From Lentilactobacillus dabitei (GTDB lineage: Bacteria; Bacillota; Bacilli; Lactobacillales; Lactobacillaceae): a DNA stretch of 32,623 bases. How positions within the stretch are numbered: the stretch's first letter is position 1; each line of letters begins with the position of its first letter. The notes beneath the pieces are model-generated. The model worked only from the letters and a program-made list of their open reading frames with translations. It made no database searches and was not told where the DNA came from. Location: contig NZ_JAHPPD010000023.1 in NCBI RefSeq assembly GCF_019061365.1, forward strand, positions 1 through 32,623, in the 5' to 3' direction. Shown here piece by piece: positions 7,496 to 15,610 of this stretch. The position numbers were made by a program, and so were the translations under genes.

Positions 7496-8484
7496 GCTTG
7501 AGGTTCTGCTTGGTGCGCCTTGATCGCCCGTTGTTTAGCCAAATTTTGCCGATGGAACTCTGCCAAATGAACCGCTTGGGTAACAAATAAATGGGTTTTG
7601 GCTTCGTAGTGGTACTTGCGCCCAAGATCAGCGATGTACCCATTGATATAGTCGACTTCAGTTGGCCGGTCCTTGGTCATATCTTGATACATGGATGGGT
7701 AGTGAAGTGGCATGTCAATTCGGGTATTGATATCGATTGCATGTAACTCCTCTTTTCTACTGGAAACCAGATGAATGTCGGCTCTGGCACAAATGTCATA
7801 GGCTTCATCAATCAATTGCCGCGCCATGTCAGTAGCTCCGGGGAAGTTACCAAATTCACCCATTGGGATTTCAAACATGGTGCAAATGGTATTAATAACG
7901 GAGTTAAAGATTACCTTCGTCATCAAGGTGCCAGTGAAGTCGTCAGTCAAAGTCGGATTCATGTCGGCTTTTTGTAACTCATCGAACAAGCGATGGGTCA
8001 TTTCATCCGGCTTTTCGGTAAGTGGGCACATGTTTAATTTGCCAGCACCACGTTTACCCATGAAGTCAACCTCACCAGGACCAGGAAGAACGGTGGCAAT
8101 TAAGGCAGTCCCACCGATGATTTTGTCATCCGCGAAATACTTCTGGAGCTTCTCAATATGGCCCATGCCGTTCATGCAGGTGAAGGCATATTGCCGATCA
8201 TTGAAGAAGTGTGAACAGCGTTTTAAGTAATCGTTCAACTGCATTTGTTTGGTGAAGAAAATTAACATATCTGGATCGCCATTATAAGATTCAGGAGTTT
8301 CCAACTTGATTTTGACTAAATGCCGATCTTGATGATCCCGCATCTGATAAACGCCGCCCTGTTCACGGATCTTATCAATATGTGGCTGCCATGTATCAAT
8401 AAATGTGACATCATTACCGGCCTCTTGTAGTAAAATACCATAACGTAACCCCATTGCTCCTGCACCAATCATTGCAAATTTCAT
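7483..8484 (-). CDS. Ketopantoate reductase family (2-oxoacid reductase)
   Basis: Protein of 333 residues of the ketopantoate reductase (PanE/ApbA) family, which reduces 2-dehydropantoate to pantoate with NADPH. Some lactic-acid homologues act as D-2-hydroxyacid dehydrogenases on branched-chain 2-oxoacids. Seen: Rossmann GAGAMG (7-12), catalytic Lys190 with Asn194 in MTKVIFNSVIN, and Glu276 in RPTEVDYINGY. I chose ATG 8484 (MKFAMIGAGAMG, GGAG 10 bases upstream); ATG 8490 and GTG 8493 are in frame and closer to the site. Transcription is probably under the T-box at 8684-8950, whose specifier suggests Val. This fits a role on ketopantoate or 2-oxoisovalerate, both linked to valine. The exact substrate is not certain. 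Confidence 0.85.
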   Translation of the reverse strand: MKFAMIGAGAMGLRYGILLQEAGNDVTFIDTWQPHIDKIREQGGVYQMRDHQDRHLVKIKLETPESYNGDPDMLIFFTKQMQLNDYLKRCSHFFNDRQYAFTCMNGMGHIEKLQKYFADDKIIGGTALIATVLPGPGEVDFMGKRGAGKLNMCPLTEKPDEMTHRLFDELQKADMNPTLTDDFTGTLMTKVIFNSVINTICTMFEIPMGEFGNFPGATDMARQLIDEAYDICARADIHLVSSRKEELHAIDINTRIDMPLHYPSMYQDMTKDRPTEVDYINGYIADLGRKYHYEAKTHLFVTQAVHLAEFHRQNLAKQRAIKAHQAEPQAQTA

Positions 8485-8520
8485 AAACATCACGCTCCAT
8501 TTTTATATTTTTGATTGAAA

Positions 8521-8683
8521 AGTGAGCAGAGTCAGGTTTCTGCCTGACGCAGCTGTCCTAACATAGTGAGCGGAGCAAAGCGGTTAGAAGTCGGAGTGTA
8601 AGTCTCCTTGGCCGTAAATTCCCTGTTCTGGAATTTACGGCCAAGGTGCTTACATGTAGACTTCTGCTTTGCGTAGCTGTCCT
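8521..8683. repeat. Palindromic repeat, family 1 (long copy plus short copy) in a T-box leader
   Basis: The long copy (about 8565-8683) starts AGTGAGCGGAGCAAAGCGGT and ends GCTTTGCGTAGCTGTCCT. Its two arms of about 55 bases share AGAAGTC and CCTTGGCCGTAAATTCC around a 7-base loop. A short copy (8521-8562), AGTGAGCAGAG to AGCTGTCCTA, precedes it and has its own stem GTCAGG/CCTGAC. Both lie between the T-box terminator and the reductase start codon, so they are transcribed as a very stable hairpin. Confidence 0.7.
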
Positions 8684-8950
8684 AAAAAAAGCGCCCTTGA
8701 TCTTTTTATATAAGATCAAGGGCGCTTACGCGTGTTACCACCTTTATTCACGATTTGCTCACACAAACCGTCTCATCATGTACAGCCAAAACTAGCGATA
8801 CACTGGCACTTTAAGGGGTGCACACCATAGATACTCATTACTTCGCATCTACTGCTTAGAGGCTACTTTCGCTCAGTCAACCATTATCCCTTCTCACTTA
8901 TCTGGGACTCCCTGAAATGGCTCAGCTGAGTTACTCTCCTCATCACTGCA
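8684..8950 (-). ncRNA. T-box riboswitch, specifier probably GTA (Val)
   Basis: tRNA-sensing leader on the minus strand. Seen: a stem I base with GATGAGGAGAG near the 5' end pairing with CCTC; the T-box proper GGTGGTAACACG (complement of 8731-8742); and a strong terminator with arms AGCGCCCTTGATCTT (8690-8704) and AAGATCAAGGGCGCT (8712-8726) followed by seven T (8684-8690). Aligning the stem I 3' side with the Met T-box of this window (GAA-G-ATG-A-GCTCT against GAA-A-GTA-G-CCTCT) puts the specifier at 8864-8866, GTA for Val. The base after the specifier is G rather than the usual A, so the assignment is tentative. It controls the reductase gene 200 bases downstream. Confidence 0.85.
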
Positions 8951-8981
8951 TTTAATTTCAATCAAATTTTAATGTGCTTAT

Positions 8982-9010
8982 AATCTAACTCATTGTATTT
9001 TAATTGTCAA
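8982..9010 (-). promoter_or_regulatory. Promoter of the Val-type T-box transcript
   Basis: On the minus strand: -35 TTGACA (9005-9010), 17-bp spacer, -10 TAGATT (8982-8987). It begins only 27 bases after the metC stop, with no terminator visible between. Confidence 0.7.
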
Positions 9011-9036
9011 CACTCATTTTAACTAATTTAAATTAA

Positions 9037-10215
9037 TTACCTGACTGCCTCTTTCTTGAGTGACGCACGGGTGAGTTGATTAAGCGACTGTCCCAAGTCC
9101 TTGAGCAAGTCTTTAGGGTCTTCAATTCCAACTGATAATCTGACAAGCTGTGTCGTAATCCCGGCCTTCAGTTGTTCCTTGCGAGACAATTCCGCGTGGG
9201 TCATTTTGTATGGTAATTCAATCAAGCTTTCAACTGCTCCCAAGCTAACCGCTAGTTGGATCAAATGCAGACCGTTCACAAATTGGGTTGAATCCAACCC
9301 ATCCTTCAATTCGAACGAGATGATGCCACCAAATCCATTGGTTTCGTCGGCGGCAATTTCATGATCACGGCTACCATCGTCAATGCCCGGGTAATACAGC
9401 TTGGTAATTTCTGGCCGTTTCTGCAGAAAGGCAACAATTTTGGCTGCATTACTCAAATGCCGATCCATGCGAACCGCCAAAGTTTGAATGCCCCGCCGGA
9501 TCAGACTACAGTCCTGTGGAGATAATGTAGCACCAATACTATTTTGATTAAAGTAAATTAACTTGGCAATATTTTCATTTTTGGCGACCACAATTCCGGC
9601 TACCACGTCCGAATGGCCACCAAGGTACTTAGTCGCGGAGTGAATGACAATGTCTGCCCCCAAATTGAGTGGTTGTTGCAGATAAGGCGTTAAGAACGTG
9701 TTATCGACGATGGTTAAAATATTGTGGGCCTTGGCAATCTTCGAAATCTGTTTGACGCTGGTCACGTGCAACAGTGGGTTAGTAAACGTTTCAAAGTAAA
9801 TCGCTTTGGTATTCGGTTGAATAGCTGCTTGGACTTCTTCAGGATTCTGGGTGTCCACAGCGGTGAATTCAAGCTGCCAGCGTTTGAAGAAGTCATTAAT
9901 AATTCGGAATGTCCCACCATAGATGTTCTTGCCAATGATAATATGATCGCCTGGAGAAAAGATTGACAGAACCGAGTGAATTGCTGCTGAGCCAGAAGAA
10001 AATGCAAACCCACGAACGCCGTTTTCCAACAAAGCGACTTGATTCTCGAGATAACTGCGCGTTGGATTGCCGGAACGTTCATAATCAAATTTGACTTTTG
10101 CATCTGCATTTGGATAAACATAGGTTGACGAGTTATAAATTGGCACATTAACCGCTCCGGTATTATTATCATATTCTGGTTGACCATGAACTAACTTTGT
10201 ATTGAATTCTGACAT
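9037..10215 (-). CDS. metC: Cystathionine beta-lyase-type PLP enzyme
   Basis: Protein of 392 residues of the Cys/Met-metabolism PLP family (trans-sulfuration). Seen: phosphate-binding Tyr45-x-Arg47 in YERSGNPT, SSGSAA (73-78), Asp171 in VDNTF, and PLP-lysine 196 in SATKYLGGHSDVVAG. Length and motifs fit cystathionine beta-lyase (cystathionine to homocysteine, pyruvate and ammonia). Cystathionine gamma-synthase or gamma-lyase cannot be excluded by sequence reading. Control by a Met T-box supports a methionine-synthesis role. The ATG has GGGGA 8 bases upstream. It is monocistronic by its leader, although no terminator is visible before the next T-box promoter. Confidence 0.85.
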   Translation of the reverse strand: MSEFNTKLVHGQPEYDNNTGAVNVPIYNSSTYVYPNADAKVKFDYERSGNPTRSYLENQVALLENGVRGFAFSSGSAAIHSVLSIFSPGDHIIIGKNIYGGTFRIINDFFKRWQLEFTAVDTQNPEEVQAAIQPNTKAIYFETFTNPLLHVTSVKQISKIAKAHNILTIVDNTFLTPYLQQPLNLGADIVIHSATKYLGGHSDVVAGIVVAKNENIAKLIYFNQNSIGATLSPQDCSLIRRGIQTLAVRMDRHLSNAAKIVAFLQKRPEITKLYYPGIDDGSRDHEIAADETNGFGGIISFELKDGLDSTQFVNGLHLIQLAVSLGAVESLIELPYKMTHAELSRKEQLKAGITTQLVRLSVGIEDPKDLLKDLGQSLNQLTRASLKKEAVR

Positions 10216-10232
10216 TTGAATTTCCCCTTTCT

Positions 10233-10500
10233 AAAAAAAAAAGTCGCCCCTGCGCATTAAATCAATTAATGCACAGGGACGACTTCCATCGTGTTACCAC
10301 CCGTATTTGTGTTCACGTTACCGTTCACACCTCAAAGGCACAATCATGCCCGGAATTTTATCGTGATTCCCACGTACCGCCAGCTTGCACTGTTGATAGT
10401 TGCTCAGAGCTCATCTTCAAAAAACGTTCCTGGCCACCCTTTCACTGTCGATGGTCGCTAGTTATCAGTACTGGTCTTTCTACTCTTCTCTTCGTCGCAA
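10233..10500 (-). ncRNA. T-box riboswitch, specifier ATG (Met)
   Basis: Minus-strand leader of metC. The stem I 5' side reads GCGACGAAGAGAAGAGTAG. The specifier loop reads GAAG-ATG-A-GCTCTGAG, with ATG the complement of 10412-10414, so tRNA-Met is sensed. The T-box sequence GGTGGTAACACG is the complement of 10290-10301. A terminator follows with arms GTCGTCCCTGTGCATTAA and TTAATGCGCAGGGGCGAC and ten T (10233-10242). Uncharged tRNA-Met would favour the antiterminator and metC expression. Confidence 0.92.
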
Positions 10501-10536
10501 ATAAATATTAGATTTAAATGAGATTTATTGTAATGA

Positions 10537-10565
10537 ATACTACGACCGATTCTGGCCTGTGTCAA
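10537..10565 (-). promoter_or_regulatory. Promoter of the metC T-box transcript
   Basis: On the minus strand: -35 TTGACA (10560-10565), 17-bp spacer, -10 TAGTAT (10537-10542). It begins 17 bases after the htpX stop; no terminator is visible between htpX and this promoter. Confidence 0.75.
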
Positions 10566-10582
10566 GGGCAAATTACCAACGA

Positions 10583-11584
10583 TTATTTCTCACCTAATAA
10601 ACGCTTCAGTCTGGCAATTCGTTCATCGAGTGGTGGGTGGGTATCAAACATCTTGACTAAGAATGGGGCCTTCCCTTGACGGGTCACTGGTTCATTAATA
10701 TAAAGAGCAGCCCCTTTAGAAGTTGGGTTTGACGTTGGGGTTGTATCAGTCTTGAGGAGAGTCAATGCATCGATTAATCCTTGCGGGTCGCGGGTCAAGT
10801 TGACCCCAGAAACATCAGCTAAAGATTCTCGTTGGCGGGAAACGGCAAACTGCATGATTTGGGCAATCGGCACCCCAATAATTCGGATAATCCATCCGCC
10901 CAGCCAAATAATAAAGCCAAATGTCATGATGGCCAAAAACAGATACCAAGAGTTATTAGAATCCTTACGGTCATCACCGCCACCAAACCAGCCAACCCAA
11001 CGGCCGCCGCGCATCAGACTGATACCGGCAACGATTAGGACTGCTCCAGCCCCGGCAATGAATGTGGTTAGTGCAACGGTGATTGATGAGACCCGAATAT
11101 CATAATTCTTAATATGCGAAATTTCATGAGCAAGGACCCCTTCAAGTTCCTCACGATTCATCATCTCGCGTAACCCCTTAGTAACCGCAATAGCAGCGTG
11201 CTTTGGATCACGGCCGGTCGCAAACGCGTTCGGTGAGGGATCTGCCATCAGGTACAAATCCGGCATCGGAATATTCGCCACAACGACTAAGTCACTCACA
11301 ATATTGAACAATTGGGGGTCGTCTGATTCTTGCAATTTAGTCGCCTTGCTGGATTTCATCAAGATATTGGTAACGTTTAAATACACAAAAAAGGAGTAGA
11401 TGACGGCTCCAATTAAAAATCCAATCATAGTATATACCGCGATCATAATGTCGAACGGGTCTTGTTGGTAAGCAAATATGCAGCCAATTGCAAAACCAAT
11501 CAGGGAGATCAGCAGCATAAAGCCGGCCATCACCAGCCACGTCCGTCTTCTATTCTGTTGAACTTGCTGATTTATGGTATCCAT
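10583..11584 (-). CDS. htpX: Membrane zinc metalloprotease HtpX homologue
   Basis: M48 peptidase of 333 residues acting in membrane-protein quality control. Two N-terminal membrane segments (about 15-38 and 45-69), the zinc motif HEISH at 153-157 with catalytic Glu154, two further hydrophobic segments (about 168-187 and 210-240) separated by a Gly/Trp/Asp-rich loop, and the third zinc ligand region RESLADVSG. It is somewhat longer than the usual 290-300 residues, mostly from that loop and the N-terminus. The gene starts at ATG 11584, 21 bases after lemA. The lemA-htpX pairing is conserved in lactobacilli. Confidence 0.92.
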   Translation of the reverse strand: MDTINQQVQQNRRRTWLVMAGFMLLISLIGFAIGCIFAYQQDPFDIMIAVYTMIGFLIGAVIYSFFVYLNVTNILMKSSKATKLQESDDPQLFNIVSDLVVVANIPMPDLYLMADPSPNAFATGRDPKHAAIAVTKGLREMMNREELEGVLAHEISHIKNYDIRVSSITVALTTFIAGAGAVLIVAGISLMRGGRWVGWFGGGDDRKDSNNSWYLFLAIMTFGFIIWLGGWIIRIIGVPIAQIMQFAVSRQRESLADVSGVNLTRDPQGLIDALTLLKTDTTPTSNPTSKGAALYINEPVTRQGKAPFLVKMFDTHPPLDERIARLKRLLGEK

Positions 11585-11605
11585 CAGGCTAGTTCTCCTT
11601 TTTTA

Positions 11606-12157
11606 CTAAAATTTCATTTGAGGAACTTCTTTGGTCTTCTCAGGTACTTCAAGATAACCGCGAACCGCAAAGTTTCCGAATTTAGCAACTAAATTACTTG
11701 GGAAGGTTTGAATCTTGTTATTATAAACCATCACGTTACTGTTGAAATTCTGGCGGGAAAAGGCAATTTTGTTTTCAGTATTGGAAAGTTCTTCTTGAAG
11801 TGCAATGAAATTTTGGTTTGCCTTTAATTCAGGATAGTTTTCGGAAACTGCAAATAAGTGATTCAAAGCACCAGTCAGTTCATTATCGGCCTTAACTTTG
11901 TCACCTAGACTGGCATTGGGATCCGTAATTTGTGTCCGCATTTCAGTTACTTTGGCAAAGGTTTCCTGCTCGTGTTTGGCATATCCCTTAACCGTTTCCA
12001 GCAAGTTCGGCAGCAGGTCCCCTCGCCGTTGCAGTTGAACGTCGATTTGGCTGGCAGCCTCATCCACTAAGTTTCGTTGGCTAACTAAGCCGTTATATAA
12101 GGCAATGATCCAGATGATCAGCAGCACAACGATGACGCCGGTTATGATTAGTCCCAT
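11606..12157 (-). CDS. lemA: LemA family membrane protein
   Basis: Protein of 183 residues: one N-terminal membrane segment (about 3-20) followed by a long helical bundle with the family pattern AALYNGLVSQRN...VDEAASQIDVQLQRRGDLLP and an NFNSNVMVYNNKIQTFPSNL-like C-terminal part. The biochemical role of LemA is unsettled; in Firmicutes it is often encoded next to htpX, as here. The ATG has a strong AAGGAGG. A small inverted repeat, TGGTA/TACCA (about 12183-12199), lies about 30 bases upstream of the start in the leader. No promoter was chosen because no hexamer pair was convincing. Confidence 0.92.
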   Translation of the reverse strand: MGLIITGVIVVLLIIWIIALYNGLVSQRNLVDEAASQIDVQLQRRGDLLPNLLETVKGYAKHEQETFAKVTEMRTQITDPNASLGDKVKADNELTGALNHLFAVSENYPELKANQNFIALQEELSNTENKIAFSRQNFNSNVMVYNNKIQTFPSNLVAKFGNFAVRGYLEVPEKTKEVPQMKF

Positions 12158-12294
12158 GATCTTTTCCTCCTTGTGTCCTTTGGTATCAAATGTACCATAG
12201 TCGCCCAGATTACTAAAGGGCTATAACCTGTTTTTATCAGCAAATTAAAGATTACGAGATTGTGATGAAAGGCGATTTGATTCCAGGATTTAGG

Positions 12295-12376
12295 TAAAAA
12301 AAGCTGCCAAGCCATCAGCCTGATCTTTAACATCCTCTGAGAACGTCAACGAAACCGGCTGACCGTCTGGCAGCCA
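12295..12376 (-). terminator. gdhA terminator
   Basis: Minus-strand arms GGCTGCCAGACGGTCAGCC (complement of 12358-12376) and GGCTGATGGCTTGGCAGCT (complement of 12301-12319) pair at 14 of 19 positions around a 38-base loop. Each arm also contains its own short fold. A run of T follows (complement of 12296-12301). Confidence 0.65.
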
Positions 12377-12424
12377 TTATTAGTTATAATCCTTTAATCA
12401 ATGATCCAGCTGTGGGTGACCCGC

Positions 12425-13795
<1,371 letters not shown>

Positions 13796-13990
13796 CTAAA
13801 CTTACATCATTGTGTTATATGTTACCAGAATTTTGATTAGAAGTATTCACATTTTATGAAATTTTGTTCAAAAATTTGCAAATTAACATCAAGATCTCTT
13901 AATTTTACTGATTATGAGCACTATTTTGGGTAACTTCTCTTATCACTTATTTGTAGCTGCAGTATCTCATTTCCACTCAATCAGTGGATC

Positions 13991-14021
13991 TTGACTTAAA
14001 CAGTGGTTTAAGTTGTAGACT
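13991..14021 (+). promoter_or_regulatory. MerR-type promoter with 19-bp spacer
   Basis: -35 TTGACT (13991-13996), 19-bp spacer, -10 TAGACT (14016-14021). A perfect 8-4-8 palindrome, ACTTAAAC / AGTG / GTTTAAGT (13994-14013), fills the spacer. Over-long spacers with a central palindrome are the hallmark of MerR-family regulated promoters, and the CTTGACTTAAA start recalls AdhR/NmlR-like sites. It drives the acetyltransferase pseudogene. Confidence 0.7.
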
Positions 14022-14055
14022 AATAATTGTAATCTAAAACAAAGAAGGAGATAAC

Positions 14056-14620
14056 TTGTCAGAACTAGAAAAATTAGACGCGGGTGAACCTTATTACTTT
14101 CTTGATGATGAGGTAGCTGCTCGAAAAGCCAATGCGGCCAAACTTTGTCAGGAGTTCAATGAGATTCCTGCCACGCAACCAGAAAAGTAAACCGAAAAGA
14201 TTAAACAAATCTTCGGGAAGACTGGCAACCGGGTGTCAGTTCAAGCAACGTTCAATTGCGATAACGGGAAAAATATATCAGTTGGCGAAGATTTCTTAAG
14301 CAACTATAATTTGGCCATCCTAGATATTGCCCCTGTCAAAATGGGGCACAACGTCATGATTGGCCCCAATGTTGACATTTACACGGTTAATCATCCCTTG
14401 GATGCCAAAGCTCGCCGTCACTACATGGCTCAAGGCTCCCGGTTACAATCGGCAACGACGTCTGGATCGGTGGTAAGGTCTCGATTATGCCAGAGGTCAC
14501 CATTGGCAGCAACGTTGTCATTGCCGCTGGTGCAGTCGTCACCAAGGACGTCCCTGATAATTCGTTAATTGGCGGCGTCCTGCAAAGATCACTCGAAAAC
14601 TACCCCCAATTGAAGAATGA
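14056..14620 (+). pseudogene. Maltose/galactoside O-acetyltransferase-like gene, decayed
   Basis: Left-handed beta-helix acetyltransferase (Maa/LacA type, acetyl-CoA dependent) with the hexapeptide-repeat region [41 protein letters not shown] and [14 protein letters not shown]. It starts at TTG 14056 with AAGGAG five bases upstream. Three lesions are visible: an in-frame TAA at 14188-14190 (a Gln CAA would restore EKQTEKIKQ); a frameshift near 14430-14445 after RRHYMAQG; and a missing base near 14578-14580, after which [16 protein letters not shown] and TGA (14618-14620) would be restored. The intact length would have been near the usual 185-190 residues. Not functional as read. Confidence 0.85.
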
Positions 14621-14641
14621 GGGGCTCTTAGAAATCAATTG

Positions 14642-15328
14642 CTATCTGTTCACCGAATCCGAATTGGCACAACGATAACCATTTAATGAAACTGCCCCCA
14701 CATCTTCAAACCCGACTCCGCCAGCCGCAGTTCTGCCATATCCCAACTCAAATTCAGTGGCCCCGGCATGGGGACAGAAGACGTCGGTTCGGATACCTTT
14801 ATCAAGTAACTCCTTATCAAGCGCCTGCCCCAAACCACGAAGCGCAAACTTACTACAAGTGTAGACCGTCTCATCAGGATGACCAACAATTCCAGTAACT
14901 GAGGAGGTCAAAATAATTTGGCCATCATGCTGTTTCACCATGTCGGGCACGACATATTTTGTAAATGCATAGGCACTTCTCACGTTGGTATTCATAACCA
15001 AATCAAAATCTGCCATCGTAGTCTCTTGAATTGAAAGGGTGCGCCCAATCCCGGCATTATTCACAAGAATATCAATTCTTCCAAATTCTTTAATTGCATT
15101 TTCAATGACCATCTTTGCCGTTTGTTCTTTTTGAGCATCTCCTGAATAATAAACCGCCTTGACCCCCCAGCTTTTGACATCGGGCAACAACTTTGGCCAA
15201 TTTTGCCTCTCTTCTGGCAGTCAAAACAAGATTTACGCCAGCTTCCGCCAAGGCGATTGCTGTCCCCCCCGACCAAAACCAGAACTGGCACCGGTGACCA
15301 CTGCAACTTTATTCTGCAAAGATTCCAT
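14642..15328 (-). pseudogene. Short-chain dehydrogenase/reductase, frameshifted
   Basis: Classical SDR (NAD(P)-dependent oxidoreductase). Seen across frames: TGASSGFG nucleotide-binding start, VNNAG, catalytic Ser in LTSSVTG and YTCSK (Tyr-x3-Lys). ATG at 15328. Two frameshifts sit exactly in G/C homopolymers: seven C at 15264-15270 (after GFGRG; five or eight would keep frame) and six C at 15163-15168 (five would keep frame). The C-terminus runs into the 3' end of the convergent acetyltransferase and looks shortened at about 228 residues. A third run of seven C (15340-15346) lies in the ribosome-binding region. It could be decayed, phase-variable or mis-sequenced. Confidence 0.8.
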
Positions 15329-15366
15329 CTGTATTTTTTCCCCCCCTAAGATTTTCCTCTACAAAT

Positions 15367-15397
15367 AGATTACTACCTGAACTTGGTTTTAAGTCAA
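15367..15397 (-). promoter_or_regulatory. Second 19-bp-spacer promoter, for the SDR
   Basis: On the minus strand: -35 TTGACT (15392-15397), 19-bp spacer beginning TAAAACCAAGTT, -10 TAATCT (15367-15372). It shares TTGACTTAAA and the long spacer with the promoter at 13991-14021, but its central symmetry is imperfect. This suggests the same MerR-family regulator, which is not in the window. Confidence 0.55.
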
Positions 15398-15523
15398 ATT
15401 ACTTTCCAGTTGACAAGGTTCCCCAGGCCAACAGAATGTATCCCGACCATGAGGCAGAAATGTACTGGTTAGTATCTTTAGGATTATGAATCACTCATTC
15501 TTGAGAAGCCTAGCCGTTTCAAC

Positions 15524-15571
15524 CCAAAAAGAAGCCTTCCAAAAACCTCAATCAAGATTTCAGAAAGCTTC
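15524..15571 (-). terminator. Terminator of the module A GH127 gene
   Basis: Arms GAAGCCTTC (15531-15539) and GAAAGCTTC (15563-15571) pair at 8 of 9 positions. On the minus strand TTTTT follows (complement of 15526-15530). It lies 40 bases beyond the stop at 15611. Confidence 0.6.
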
Positions 15572-15610
15572 CACCAATTCACCAATCTGTGTTCTTACAT
15601 TGGCTTTTTA

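Noticed and set aside
8861-8867. Reading the T-box specifier as AGT (Ser)
   Set aside because: Alignment to the Met T-box by GAA and CTCT landmarks shifts the codon by one base to GTA, and Val fits the gene better; AGT is kept only as a less likely alternative.
14683-14898. Short reading frames on both strands within the SDR 3' part
   Set aside because: They are frame shadows; the SDR motifs (VNNAG, YTCSK) lie in the frame annotated as the pseudogene.
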